Positions 49,531-63,661 of a stretch of 64,000 nt of DNA are shown piece after piece. Numbering within the stretch: position 1 is the stretch's first letter; each line of letters begins with the position of its first letter. Under the pieces are notes generated by a model. The model was not told where the DNA came from. It saw nothing but the letters and a program-made list of their open reading frames with translations, and did no database searches. Origin of the DNA: Taxillus chinensis (taxonomy: Eukaryota; Streptophyta; Magnoliopsida; Santalales; Loranthaceae); NCBI GenBank assembly GCA_023512835.1, contig CM042090.1, forward strand, positions 18,072,356 through 18,136,355, given 5' to 3'. Position numbers and translations under genes: made by a program.

Positions 49531-49615
49531 AAGCAAAGCAAATGACATCCAGCTCTACATGGACATGCTATCTAAATGTCGCTGAGGCTCTGGATCCTCG
49601 AGTGCTTGAAGACGA
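49525..49615 (+). pseudogene. Decayed copy of the last exon of the twin-CX9C gene
   Basis: Translation gives ANDIQLYMDMLSKCR, a stop, then GSGSSSA. This matches the real exon, which reads DDIRKCQFYMDMLTECRRGSGSVLSA. The first cysteine of the motif is lost and a stop replaces one arginine of the CRRG segment. It lies about 0.9 kb downstream on the same strand, which suggests an old partial tandem duplication. The matching 3' UTR is only vaguely similar and upstream exons were not found. Confidence 0.7.
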
Positions 49616-50027
49616 TACATCGAATGCTATGACTTTTCCTCGTCAAACAATCTGTCGGATGCTTTGCCTTAAAAACCATTGATGATGCCTAGTGCGGACA
49701 ACCATTTTAGTAAATTAAAATAAGATAAGCGTTCACTGTGTAATAATTAATATATATATATATGTAAATTAATATATACATTTTAATAAGTAAAATGATA
49801 TAAGCGATTACATTGTATAATATATATAAATATAATATATATACTTATTTGTGAAGATAGAAAGCAATATGGAGATGCTAACTTATTCTATTAGAGTGTA
49901 ACCACATGTTACTGAGTACAACATGTATAGACCGGGTATTATTTGTAATTCATCACTGAGTAATTTCATCAACATTTATTCAGTAAAAAAAAAAAAGGAA
50001 AGGAAAGGAAGAAGGAAATCAAAGGCT
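49616..50027. other. Spacer and 3' UTR of lyase copy A
   Basis: AT-rich, including a TA-rich microsatellite near 49748-49764 and a poly(A)/GGAAA run near 49985-50012. No gene seen. Confidence 0.5.
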
Positions 50028-53000
50028 CTAGTGGGAGGCAGATGAAGTTGAGGGAGCCTCTAGACGAATGTAATCGTACATTATCCCCTGGAAAGGGCTG
50101 TTGTTTCTGGGCTGTGTCAAGAATATGGTATTTTCTCCCATGGCCAGCCGTCCACCTGGAACATCCACGGTATACAGCCAGTAGAGCCCATGAATGCCAT
50201 GCCTTGCAACCGAGTTGTCCCTCCCTATCAGCCCACTGGTAAACAATGGTCGATTTGCTGTAGGATCGTTGACCCGAACCTTCCAAGAAGATCAAAACTC
50301 ATCATTTTATTTCATCTTATTTTTGAATGGATTGTCACTACATTACCAAATCCACTGAACACACCATTCATTCACATAAGGCTAGTCCCATGGTTAGGGA
50401 TTAGCCTTTGTTTGTAGCAGTAGCAGACAAATGCATATCAAACGGGAGAAAATGGAGATGAATTAATTTCTACATTTTTTTGGCGCATACCTGCAACTCT
50501 GCCAGAGTTGCGGAAGCAACCGCCAACCTTAGCTTGTAAGTGCCCTTCTGATCCACATTGTCAAGTTTGAACTTGATTTGCCAAGTTGTTCCCTGAAATG
50601 CATTGTTTTTCTTCCTGCAATAATGCAAGAAAATCTTCTTGAACACCAAGATTCGTATGCATGTTGCTACTGAATTAAAGAAAAAAGCTTAGAATTGTTG
50701 TTTCGAGTGGAAATGTTTCAGATTTTAACAAAAATAAATCAGCACTGTTGCCAATTGGCACCTGGGAACCTGCACAAAGAACCAATCTGTTTGATAGTCA
50801 CTGTTGCCAACTGTATATACCAAATCTCCATTAGGATATAGCTCTGAGTATCTCTCCCACAATCCATACTGCCTAAACCTGTGATAAGTAGAAGATAAAA
50901 TACTTCATATTACATAAAAGTGCTCATATTGTTACATTATTTATGCAGCACGGACTTTCATTGCCCAAATATAAATGCTTTTTTATGAGGTTCCAGGGTT
51001 CAAATTTACATATCGGCTTCAGTCCAATATTTTTAACTGAATGCGGCCAATGTCATGTCATGAAAACTAACCTGTCAGGATGGTTGACAAAAAGTTTGTT
51101 AATATACTGTGGATCAGGATCAGGAACATAGAACTCCGCAGCAGAACGATCAGGGATGCCTATTTCCCACAGGGTGGGCCCATCCCTTGGAGGCTCATAC
51201 ACAAGATCACCCATCTCAATGGCACAGCCTGTTTCAATCTGCATGGTATTAGAGTAGCCAAAAATTTGTAAATTTTTCAAAAAAAAGTGTGAAGAAGCAA
51301 ACCAGGGGTTATGGTGATGGCAACATCATATTTATAGTCTGCAATGAAACCTGGAACCCATGCATATAAATTGTAATCGCCAGTACGTATACCGCTAATA
51401 GAAAAATAGCCTTGCTCGTCAGCTTGCACCCAGAACTGGTAATCCTGAAACAAAATAGTTTGCGCTATACGTCTGGATATGAACAATTTCTGACGCTCCA
51501 GAATAATTTACAAATAGATTGGAACTGAGTGTACCAGCATATTCATTATGTAGCTAATGACAAGGCTTATAATTACAAAGGTAAAACAACCCCACCTTGC
51601 ACTCTCTTTGCCATGATCCAGCATCTCCTGGTGGAGCTAACCCCACGTATGCACCCTTCGCTAGTATATAATCATTGCAAATATACCTAGAAAGAAGTAT
51701 TTAAGAATATATTTTTTTTATAAAAACCAGTCAGAAGGAGGCAATGTCATTAAAATACCAACCTGTCCTGGACTAGTAACCTGCCACTAACATTTCCCCG
51801 TTGACCATACGACTGATAGTCCTCAGAGGCTGGGAAACTGTAAGGCCAGCTTTGGACTTCGGTCAACATCTGAAGACGAAAAAATCAGTCCAAATCCCTA
51901 AAGAGGCAGTCTTGTTGTATTATTGATCCCACACAATGTAAATTAAGTGTTGACACTATACCTGAATTTTGGCGTCCTCCCAAAGCGTGAAGGCATCATC
52001 TCCGCCCAATGCAGAATTGAGATAGATGAACACAGGGCCAAAAACTTTTTTCCATGGTTCATTTGCTCCAAACTTTGGCACCAAGTCATCTCCTGCATAA
52101 TGAGCACTCAGAAACACCTGAAGGTTATACAATATAATCACAGTTGATGTTATTAGAGTCTTACAAAGACAGGGACAAACAAGTCATTCTCACTTACTGA
52201 AAGGGTTGTTGGGCCCACATGGGAACTAAGATTCTGTTTGAGGGGACCACCAGATCTGAACTCATAACTTGGAGTGATATGCCATAACCCAACCAGTGGT
52301 TCCATGGACATCCATCCATGGACCCGGATATCTTTGTTCTCACATGAGTATTGGTACTTGTCATCCACCTGCACATCAGGAAATACATTGGAATTGAAGG
52401 GAGTCAATTTTCAAATCGATGGATGAACTAAAATATATATTGTTTAGAACAAAAAAATGATTAGTTACCTCTCCTTTAAATTCTGGCTCGACGGGATTCA
52501 CAAGTAGCATGGCTTCTGGATAGGCTAGGGCTTGTCCTCTTCCTGGTAAGCGATCATCAGGGAGAGGCATGAATCTTTGCCTGTTGTCTGCTACAGCCAT
52601 GTAGTGGAACCTGAAGATAGTTGAGAAGTCGAGCAAAACATCTTAAAGACCAACTTAAGGCCTGACAGTGATCCCCCATCACATAGTACGAAAGAAAGTG
52701 TGAAGCATCTACTTGTCTTTGCGGAGCTTGAAACAAATCCTTGTCTCCCCAAGGCTGAATGCAGGCCACCCTTCAAGGTGTTCATAGATGGCATAGGTGT
52801 AAAAGCCGGAGGAGCCTCGAAGCAGTATGAACCTAGACAAGATATATATTTAAATCATCATCATTGACATTATGATGACTAAATAAATTCTCATGAAACA
52901 ATAACATGTCATGTGCAAGAATTATGCAAGCAGCACCTTTTGTCTATATTTAAGGGGACAAACTTTCCTGAGAGAGAGGGATCCCACATTCTTGTGAATG

Positions 53001-54366
53001 ACACCTCAACTTGTTCTTCATTTTCCACTATAATTTTAAAATCTGTTCCCTTAATCCTGCATCACAATAAGTTTTTGACATTTTCTTCTAAAACCGATGC
53101 ACAAAAGGACAAACACAAACGAAATAATGTAAAAGAAATCAGCCATTTTCTCATTCATGAATATGTGTGAAAAAAACTTCGAACTTTGTCTAATTGAAAG
53201 AAAATAAGTGAAGCACAAGGAGAGAAAAAAAGATAGACAGAGAACATACACATCAAACATTCCTGCTCCACCTCCAGCGTCATTCCAAACAAGGTCCCAG
53301 TACCTATTATTCATTACACTATATTAACTAAGTTCTAATTGTATCGATTAGATGGGAAATATATAATTAGAAAGGTAATATGTGAGTCAAATCTTTGGAT
53401 TTTGGGGTCCTGCAAATAAACCTCCTTGAATATAGAGCCATCCCTTGGTCTGCCTAAACCCCAACTTGCATTGCATGCATATTAAGAAACATCAACAACA
53501 ATTTGCATTGAAGTAAAATCCATTAAGATCCACCAATGTATCATTTTGTGTGCAGGACCTCTGCCGATGTCATTTCGCCCATTCACAAATTTGAGGTTTA
53601 GGCCAAAAGACATTGCAATTTACTTACCAAAGATAAAAAAAAAAGGAAAATAAAGGGACCAAAAAAAAGTGCAGTTATCTATGTTGTTATATGTACCCTC
53701 TATTAGATTCATCGTTCAGAACTTCAAGCAAATTGTCAACCCCATTATATTGTATCCCCGTGACTATTCCACCTGGATTTGACAATGTGACCTGGACAAT
53801 ACCATTGTCCAACACCACCTGCACCCAAAAGAAGTTACCGGAAAATAAAAATAAAAAATCAATTATACGGCAGTGGCTTATGCTTCATGACTTCTGGTCA
53901 TGTACTAAGGTGAGCCCATTTTAACTTTTTAATCCAATATGGCCCATTCACACTGCATTGGATTGTTCTCTGTCAACAAACCCATTTTTTAAGATACTAA
54001 ATCTTTTTTTTTTTTTGCTGGGAATTAAACAAACTTCAGAAAAAAGATGAAAGATGTATGCTAAGAGCGGGCAAGGAAAATTACATGACTGTCTTGGGTA
54101 TACACTTGGACTCCGCGAGGCGACATTAGCCCTCCTAATCCCCTGAAATGTCTTCGCTGAAACGAAAAGCCAAAAACTGCCAAATCTCAAATCTCAATAC
54201 GGTTTCTGGAGAAGGGCAGTGAATTTCTAAAAATAATACGCATATATAAGATGAACTGAGGAATAATCATTGGCAAGGGACGACAAGAAGAAGAGTACAT
54301 ATGAATGTCTCCAACCTTCTTCTCGGATGGATGTCTGTGGAAAAACCTGCGGAGATTGAAAGGCAT
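50028..54366 (-). CDS. Rhamnogalacturonan lyase (PL4), tandem copy A, 16 exons
   Basis: Pectin-degrading lyase that cleaves the rhamnogalacturonan I backbone by beta-elimination. Exons: 54316-54366, 54085-54156, 53697-53818, 53250-53303, 52937-53056, 52713-52832, 52469-52610, 52198-52368, 51962-52117, 51763-51869, 51596-51686, 51303-51444, 51072-51228, 50762-50878, 50491-50614, 50028-50279, in-frame (1,998 nt, 665 aa). Three-part architecture: lyase domain about 42-235 (VVLDNGIVQVTLSNPGGIVT, then HYMAVADNRQRFMPLPDDR), fibronectin-like middle about 370-450 (YFSISGIRTGDYNLYAWVPG), and carbohydrate-binding-like C-terminus about 465-655 (PTLWEIGIPDRSAAEF, then ARHGIHGLYW). The N-terminus MPFNLRRFFHRHPSEKK has no signal peptide, unlike copy B. 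I did not map catalytic residues. Acceptor 51229 was preferred over a competing one at 51239 because only the former keeps frame. Confidence 0.92.
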
Positions 54367-56213
54367 ATTAATGTTAATAAAAGACTGAGATTGGATTGCT
54401 TCCCTTGAACGGCAGGAGAAACCAAAACAGGCACTAATCCCTATATCCCTAGTCTCTCTCTCCCACTATCCGCCCCTTCCTAGTACTCTCTTCCCTGTTC
54501 CCACAACACAAGTACTGGCGAATTTGATGTGATGGCAGCGCTGCGATCATGTGCAGCTCTTGCTAGATTTCATTTTTTCTTTTAATTTTTTAATTTTTTT
54601 ATTTAAACAATTCGATGAAGTCTGTGGCTGTGACATCAGCCCGTACTATGTTGCGAGTTGGTTGCGCGGTTTGACAGTTGAGTCGGTCTTGTTCCACTGT
54701 TCCCCGGTGGCCACTCACTGTAGCGACTAAAGATGCCAGGACGGCCACCGGCTACGCCCGGTCCCCGCCACCTCCTTCTCCCGCCAAATTGGGCCCAGCC
54801 TTACCGATTACCGGCCTTCCGTTCAGTTTTTTTTCTTTTTCTTTTTATTTGTTTTGTATTATTTTAATTTTAATGTTTAATATATATATATATATGAAGT
54901 AATTGTAAATATGTTCAACAATTAAAGTATTAAAATATTATTTAGAATTTAGAAAGCAAAACATAACATTACTTAACAAACCTTAAATATTTTATAGCAT
55001 TGAAAAAAAAATTCCCATGACTATTTTTCACTGTATAGAAAATGCAAAAAGAATGATTCATTTTTTTTCAACGATGAAAATAATTTACAGCTTTTATGTT
55101 TTTTCTTTTATGGTTACAAAGGGACAATAATGTCAATAAACTGAATAATGTAATGTTGTAATTTTTTTTGTTTTTAAGTTGTATTTGATCCAGAAGATTG
55201 AAAAGAGGCTTAAGTTCGTTTTTCAATTTTAAGAGATCCAGGGATCCATGGAGTCATATTTTCACTTGTTGATGTCATCAATATTAAAATGCTCATTTTT
55301 TTTTTTGGGTTTCAAATTGAGAGAGTAAAAAACATTTTCAACATTATTTCTTCATTTCTCATTCTAAAGCTTAAAGTATCATTACCAATCAATACCAAAG
55401 TTTCAGTTGATCATTATTAAATTACATCATTTCTAATATTATTGTAAATATTTTATTATTTTATTTTATGCAACATAAAAGTATGTTTTACCCTTCAATC
55501 TTCACAAAAAAAAAAAAAAACTAAAAAGACCAAACTCAACTCAAAATAAATAATCAATAGTTTGTTCTATTGAAATAACAAAACTCATGTTTGATTAGAT
55601 AAAACTTTTGCTTTTTTTTTTTGGTGAGGCAAAAAACACTTTGACAAATTCTACTTGGTTACATGTTTCTGTTTATGACAATGCTCTTTTTAGTACATTA
55701 TAATATTTCAAACGTTTTCATTTATCAAGCATCATTTTATTAATTTATTATGCATTATGTTCTTTTTTTTTAATCAAGAACCCTATTTCAAGAATTATAA
55801 CCTATGTGATAAGAACTTTTTAAAAACACATCAAGTCAATATCAGTACTATTTTAACACAAGCAATTGATGCTGCAAGCACTTTTTTTTTTACACCAGTT
55901 CAAAACAGGCCTTACATTACAGGCCTCCGCATTGGCGCTTTAAAGCTGGTGTGAACACGAGGGGGGCTCATTAGCAATTTTGAGGTGGCAGACAAGCTTG
56001 GATCTTACGCTAAGAAAAGAAACTCGTAACGTTTCCAAGTGTAGAAGTAAAGCACAAGAATGGAAGGCCGACAATAAATGAATAAATGGATGAATAATGG
56101 AATACATGTGACGTATATTTAGAAAAGACAATGCTATAGGTTGCGCGAATATATACCTTTCTATTGAGAAATTCTAAAAGAATTAGAATTTAATTGAATA
56201 TTTTATTTTATAT
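54367..56213. other. Intergenic region between the two lyase genes
   Basis: The first few hundred bases hold the copy A promoter side (CT/GA-rich near 54450-54490). A GC-richer patch at about 54640-54830 contains a short plus-strand ORF with no family. The rest is AT-rich with poly(A)/poly(T) tracts and no gene. Confidence 0.55.
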
Positions 56214-59200
56214 CTAGGATTTAGAGGGGCCCTCTAAGCGAATGTAATCATACATGAGTCCCTGGAAAGGGCCTGTGCTTGCTGCCTGCGTCAGGAAGAT
56301 GGTATTGTTTCCTCCCACAAGCTGCTTGCCGGACACTGGCACGTTGAACAGGTAGTAAATACCACGAACACCATGTCTTGCAATGGCATTGTCCTTCCCT
56401 ATCTGCCCGCTCGTGAACAGAGGGGGATGTACATTCGCTTCATTTATCCGAACCTTGGGAAGAATAGAATTGAGATAAGTAGTTTGGATAAAGCTATGAA
56501 TCAAGAACATAGGATTGTTTCCTCCCACAAAACAGCTAAAAATGCTATCAGCATGTATATGTGACGTTGTGATAATAATTTTAACTTTCAATAGTTTAGC
56601 TTGTGTACGTACATAGTACTACACTATTACTCACAAGCCACGGGCACCCGAATCCAATCATGTTGTGTGTGTATAAAGAGATGATGTGAAAAGGATGGCG
56701 TAGAGCAACATATTGATAAATAAAACCTTCAACAGTTTAGTCTGTGTAAGTGTTATTACACTATTACTATAAGTCAAGAGCCCGAGACGTTAGTGACTAT
56801 AGCCATGGACTGTTTATAGAGAAATGATAGGAAAAGAAAGGCGAAGAGACAAATAATAAGTTCATCAACATTTGAGAAATCCAAAAAAATAGGTCAGCTT
56901 TTACTTGAAGCTTAAGAGTAGGAAAACCAGTCAAGTTTTTTCTATATTCGCATGTTGGCATAAAATCAGGAAGTTTTTCTACCTGCAATTCAGCATTATT
57001 GGAGGAGGCGAGTGCCAATCTCAGATTATAGGTTGCAGACTGGGTGACGTTCTCAAGCTCAAAATATATTTTCCACGTTGTTCCTTGAAATGTATTGTTA
57101 TCAAGCTTCCTGCAGTGTAATGGAGCCTCAAAAGAGAATACAGAACTAGAAGAAAATACTGTAGAGAAATAAAACACCTGACATGCTTAACTAAACAATT
57201 GAATAATGTCAGTCTCTGCTACAGCGCGACCTTGAACTATGTAAACCTGTATCAACCCTGCCCATAAGATTTGGAAAGATAGGAATAAAAGAGTGTCACT
57301 CACCTGGTGACATGAGCGAAGAACCAATCTTTCTTATAGTCACTAGAGCCAACCGTGTAGACCAAATCTCCACGGGTATACAGATCTGCATACCTCTCCC
57401 ACAACCCATACTGCCTATATCTGTCATGAATAGAAAAATAATCAAGGTATTAAGCAAGTTGTAAAAACTTGTATCAGCACAATTAAACATGACACAGCAA
57501 GCACTTGGCTACTAGGCCAGGAATGTGGCATAAAAATAAGAAAAAGTTCCCACAAATACTTCAAATTTGCAAGGAAGAAAATCTAACCTGTCAGGATGAT
57601 TGACATAAAGCCTATTGATATACTTTGGATTAGGATCTGGAATATAGAATTCAGCAGCAGAACGATCAGGGAACCCGATCTCCCAGAGTGTGGGTCCATC
57701 TCGAGGTGGCTCATATATTAGATCACCGACATCAACATTGCTTCCTGCTTCCACATTCATTATTAGTGAAAAAAAAGAGGGAAAATGTAAGTTGGTCAGC
57801 AAATAATAATAATAATAATAATTTATCTAAAGATTTAGAGGTAAGACCTGGGGTTACGGTTACAACACCACCCTTCTGGTATTCTCCAACAAAACCAGCA
57901 ACCCAAGCAAAAAGACTATAGTTTCCAGAAATTATGCTACTAATGTTAAAGAAACCTTGATCATCTGCTACAGTCCAAAATTGGTAACCCTGGTAAGAAA
58001 TAACTGCTAAGAATTTTGCTCAATAAATTTGATATATACATTTTTTTGCTTCTGCTATAACAAGTCAAGTGTTTACCTAAGAGATTAAATCAAATACCTT
58101 ATTACTGAAACTGTATTTAGTTGATAACTACAAGCAGAAAACATAACTCACCTTGGCATCCTTTTGCCAGGACCCAGCTTTTCCTGGAGGGGCTAAACCA
58201 ACATAAGAACCATTTCCAGTAATATTTTCATTGCTTATATACCTGTTAGAAGTAGAAGAAACTGTGACTATCAATTTCCCAGTAACACCTGGTTAGTCAT
58301 ATGGGAGAAAAATGGCAACACTTAGTTGACAGTTGAAGAAAACAACTGGGACACCAACCTGTCCTTGATCAGTAATCTACCATGCACAGTTCCTCGTTGA
58401 TCGGACTTTAGAAAATCATCTGAAGTTAGAAAATCATAGGGCCAGCGGTTGACTTCAACTGTCCTCTGAAGATCAATTTGTATCAATAATTTGATCATGG
58501 GAATGTATATACACAGCAAAAGCAAATTTACCCCTGTTTTTTTTAGAAGAAGAAGAAGGAGAAGGAGAACACCTGTCTCTTTGCATCCTCCCATAGTTGA
58601 TGAATCTGATCAGTTCCATTGGATCCAGAATTAAGGTATGTAAAAACTGGACCATAGACTTTCTTCCACGCCTCACCAGGTCCAAACTTCATCACCAAAT
58701 CCTCTCCCACGTTATGAGGACTGTGAAATACCTGAATATTCCAATTTGATAAAATTCTGCAAGCATCATTATGGCAATCCTTTCATACATAATCTGTGCA
58801 CACATGCTACATCAAAATGATACCATAACAAATCACTTACAGCCAGTGTGATGGGGCCCACATGTGACCCTAGCTCCTCTCTGAGGGGTCCAGCAGACCG
58901 GAACTCGTTACTGGGTATGATCTGCCAGAAGCCTACAGACTCTACAGGATCAATCCATCCATGGACAGAAAGATCTTTTTGTGCACACGAGTACTGATAC
59001 TTGTCATCCACCTGCAGATCATCAAGGGAAGGTATGAAGCTCATTGTACCTAAAAAATATGCTACAAGCTTGCAGCAAACAGCTCCTTAACCCGAACAGG
59101 TAGCACAGTCATGCCCTCCCCGGATATCAAGGGAAGGCAGTTCTCAGCCTGATTGCCCGAATGACGCATATGATAAAATCAAAGAGTTGTGTTGATGGGG

Positions 59201-61259
59201 CACAAATATATTAACACATTTTTAATCACATTTTTATCCCCATAACACAACACACGTCATAATTGTTGTTGTTGCTTTAAACAAATATTGGTATGCAAAA
59301 TAATTACAAAAATACATTACTTTTTATTTTTTTCAAAAAAAATTAATCACTTTCAAATCTACCTTTGCTTCTAGGCTATTTCTTTCTGAAACAATCCCAA
59401 TGCCTAAATTCGATTGAATAGAAACAACAGAAATAATTAATAAATAAATAATGTAAGCAAAATGTGTAGTAAGAAAAGAAGCAAACCTCTCCTTTAAATT
59501 CCGGCTCCACAGGGTCGACGAGGAGGACTGCTTCGGGATACGCCAGAGCCTGGCTTCGGTTGGGCAATCGATCGTCCGGCAGCGGCATGTACCTCTGTCT
59601 GTTGTCCGCTACCGCCATGTAGTGAAACCTAACAACGCGTGAATGAAGTGCGTGTTTCGCTCCATTACAGAACCCGAAATTTCAAAATCGAGGATGAGGG
59701 CGATTGAAGGAGGAACCGACAAAACAACTCACTTGTCCTTCCGGAGCTTGAAAGCCAGCCTGGTCCTCGGGAGATTGAAAGCAGGCCACTCCTTGGAATG
59801 CTCGTAAATGGCGTACGCGTAGAGCCCCGACGAGCCGCGAAGAACCACATACCTACCACCAACCAATTCGCGTACCGTTACTGCTGTATGTAGTCGTTAA
59901 TTAAAACTTGTACGATGATAATAATTTTTTTAAGGAGGCGTGGTCGAAACCTCTTCTCTATGCTCAAGGGAACGATGTCGCCCTGGAGGGAGGTGTCCCA
60001 TGGCCTCGTGAAGGAAAGCTCCACCTTGTCCTCTGTGTCCACTATCACCTTAAATGCGGTTGACCTTACGCTGCCAAGTGCCAAAAATCAGAGTCACCCA
60101 CACAAATCACAGCGCATCTTGAATTATCAGTCACCCACACAAAGTGGGCACAACTACCCATAACTTCTTCTGGTGACGTTTTCGTACACCGATTCATTAT
60201 TTCCCAAGACAGACACAAGTACATGACAGTAACACATTTACTTTTTCATGCGCCTTCGATTTAGGAAAAAGACCAAAAGCAAAAGGCCAAAAAAAAAAAA
60301 AAAGAAGTAAAAAGGTGAGAGGGTGGGTGGGGACAGCAATACCTTTCAGTGGTTCCTCCGGTACCTCTGCTTCCTGGTTCAGCCCAGACAAGGTCCCAGT
60401 ATCTGAATACGAGATTGGTTGAGAACATATGACTTTGGAAGCCCAATTCTAAATGCTACATGACTTGTAATTTCTGTTTTATTGTTAAAACATGTGACGT
60501 ACATGTTTTATTTAATAAAATAAAATTACAGAGAGAGTGTGTGTGTGTGTGTTTATAAAGTGCAACAGCATCTGTGTGTGTGTGTGTAGGTGTGTGTAGA
60601 ATTAGAATGTACCCTCTGTCGTTCTCTTTGTTAAGCACTTCAAGCACATTATCGATTCCCTTGTAGCGCACGCCAGTTATATGACCGTCTGGGATCGAGA
60701 ACGTTACTCGTATTATCCCATTGTCCACCACCACCTGCCAACCGCGAATATAATAAAATGTAATATTAAATTACATCGTGTTAATTATTTTATTCCATAA
60801 ATTAAAAATTACAGTCTTGATCTATAATTAGAGATGAAGTTACTTACATATTGCTCTTGATCGTCACTCTGCAATTTCACCGCAGATTGCTGTTCCACCG
60901 TCGATCCGATGCCTTCTCCTCTCTGCCACCCGGCAAATAATAATATTAATAATAATAATCATCATCATAACTACGTACGTAGACGTACAATTACATTCGA
61001 CTTTGCTCTGGGGGTTAATAATATATATATATATATATAATAGAAGTACCTGTTTGGCTCCATTAGTTCGAACACGATTGTACGGAAACGCATGATTCTC
61101 GACTACTTTCCCGTTGTCGGACGACTGTGTCGCACGCGCCGCAGAACAGGGGATGGCGCTCTGCAAAAGGCAGAGCAGCACCAGAAGCGACCGCAGCGCA
61201 ACGTTTCCGGCCGGCGTCCCATATTTCTTGGGCAACATCATCACCGTCCAAGAACCCAT
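56214..61259 (-). CDS. Rhamnogalacturonan lyase (PL4), tandem copy B, secreted, 16 exons
   Basis: Paralogue of copy A, same strand and same three-domain order. Exons: 61050-61259, 60848-60922, 60613-60734, 60343-60402, 59951-60070, 59733-59852, 59487-59628, 58841-59011, 58573-58731, 58359-58465, 58152-58242, 57848-57989, 57588-57744, 57304-57420, 56983-57109, 56214-56453, in-frame (2,160 nt, 719 aa). The N-terminus has a basic start then ALRSLLVLLCLLQSAIPCSA, a clear signal peptide, so the product should enter the cell wall. Shared motifs include HYMAVADNRQRYMPLPDDR, GPTLWEIGFPDRSAAEFYIP and MYDYIRLEGPSKS at the end. Internal exon lengths match copy A at most positions (122, 120, 120, 142, 171, 107, 91, 142, 157, 117), showing descent from one duplicated gene. 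The ATG at 61257-61259 is the first in frame. Confidence 0.93.
57799..57821. repeat. (AAT)n microsatellite in lyase B intron
   Basis: A trinucleotide AAT run inside intron 57745-57847. Confidence 0.8.
60530..60598. repeat. (GT)n tracts in lyase B intron
   Basis: Two GT dinucleotide runs (about 60535-60552 and 60571-60598) in intron 60403-60612. They create meaningless histidine/threonine ORFs on the opposite strand. Confidence 0.8.
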
Positions 61260-63627
61260 CAACGACCAAAGAATAATTGAACTGCCGATATGATCAAGCT
61301 ATTAACGAACTATGTATGCGTGTATGTATATGTGCATTCTATAATATATGTGTGTGCATATGTGTGTGTTGTGTGTGTGTATGGGGCGGGACAGTGGCGG
61401 TGCCGTGCAGGCGATGAAGGTAAGGGACGGAATTTTTCAGTGTATTGATCTATTAATCCAGCTTTCACGCCCGGGCGGTGATGGCGTTACGTTTCTAAAT
61501 CGGCAACGCAATTTAAGTTAGGCTTGTGGATCTCCGACTTCAATTTGGGAGGTCTTTCTCATTTTTTTTTTTTGTTTCTCGTTTTTTTTCTTTAAATTTA
61601 ATAATCACGAGAAAAGGTAAAAATGGGTTGTTACATACATGATGTTTCTTACTATTCGTTAAAATTGTTACTGTTTATTTATTGATTGATTTATAAGAAT
61701 AAATTTTTATAATAATAAATTTTTCTTTACTGTTTATCAGGAGACATGAGGAATGTGGTAATAATAAGCCCCGCTCACCACACTGGCGGCTGGCCTCTTT
61801 TGGTCAGCGGGAATGGTAAAAGTGCCGGTTTCGTTCTTTTTCTTTTTCTGTTTTGTTTTGGGAAAGAGCGTTGGAATATATTTAAAAAAAAAAACTTACC
61901 ACCCACGACGACACCACCGCCGCAAAAAAAAAAAAAAAGGGAAAATATACATGTTACCAAATTAAATACTAATTTGTGATTTTATTTTCTTGAGCATTTC
62001 ACGGCTACTAAATCCCATGATATCTTATAAAGGATTTGCAAAATTAAGAAAAAAAATTTCTTTATTTTTCATAATCCTTTTATTATACTTTCCCTCAAAA
62101 TGTTACGAGTTGTATTTTAAGGAAGTGGCGGCAAATATAATATATCTCCCGTTTCAATTATTTGCTTTGATAATGAATGTCTCACAATTTGTTTTGCTTT
62201 CAGTGCTAAGTTTTCATTTTTAGTTGTCAACTATTATTAATATTTAAGGCAACCTGGCTTTAATACTATGTTTGAAAACTTACTGTATCATGTTTAGTAG
62301 ATATAAAAAACAAAATAAAACAATACCTAATACACTTTAAAAAAAAAACATACAATACCAATTGTTTTAATTCTCACCTTACAATATCAATTGTTTTTCA
62401 AATACAATAAAATCTAATTAAAAATATTTAATTATAATATATTTATATAAATTTAAATAATAACATTATAATAAAAATAATATATATTATCCATGAAAAA
62501 CCATTTTCAGGCTGCATAATTTAATAATAGTTATCACATAATGAATATATAATATATATATATATATAATATACTTAAAAGATTAAAAGAGATTAGTAGA
62601 TTACTTAATTCTTCTCTCCACCTATTTACGTTTTTTGTTTTGTTTTTTTGGTTCTCCTTGGATTTCCAAAAGTGGTGTTCACGTGTATGGCAGGAAGGGT
62701 CTGTTAAATCTCGAACATTTTCAATAATATTCCCTTTTGAACCGAGTAATACACTTTGAGTGAGAAATATTAAATAGTACTTTAGTACAGTGCTAGCCTA
62801 GACTCTTGTTCTTTAAAATGGTACACAGTAGCATATGAGGCCAGGCCACTCGCAAAAATCGAACTAATTTGGCTAATTTTTGTTTTTTAAAAAAAGTTAT
62901 TTGGACACGCTGAAATGCAATTTCAAAGCGTTATTAATTTTGAAAAATATTCTCAGTGAACTCGTTTAAAAAAAAGTAAACTATTCTTCAAAACGTTTTT
63001 TTTTTCGAAACAAAAATAGGGCAAAATTAATAATAATAACTCTAGATGCCGAGTGCGCTGGCACGACGGATAGTACGGCATACACAAATTTATTTAGGAG
63101 AATACTCACACTAAAATTATAAACACACTTGCGTTTCGTGTGATTATAATATTTTTGTTATAATTAAAATATTTTTTAATAATAATAATAATAATAATCT
63201 TAAATTATAATAATAATAATAATAATATTCTTAAATTATGAATATTTAAAAAATAATATTCGAATATTATATTATTTCAACATAAATATAACGTTAAAAT
63301 ATTATATTTATATTTGAATATTTATTTTCGAATAAATCATATTAAAAAATTAAACTAGTAAAACGTGTTTGGTGGGCTTCGAAGTCGAGTACTATTTGGC
63401 CTGTGGGAGAGAAGCCACGACTCACGCGACGTGCATTGTGCGTTTGACTTGGCGAGCCGCCCATCGATAGGGTGTTGAATTGCGTGTGGCAAAATATATC
63501 GATTGAGTTGCCCAGTCACGGGTTCGTTATAGTGGGTGCGTTTTTTAAAAATAGAATAAACGAAAGTAAAATATAAGTAGTGTAACATAAATAAATAAAT
63601 AAAAAGGCAAACAAAGGCAGATCCATC

Positions 63628-63661
<34 letters not shown>

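Noticed and set aside
61746..62223. Plus-strand ORFs right of the lyase pair
   Set aside because: They are low-complexity translations of A/T-rich DNA without start or splice context.
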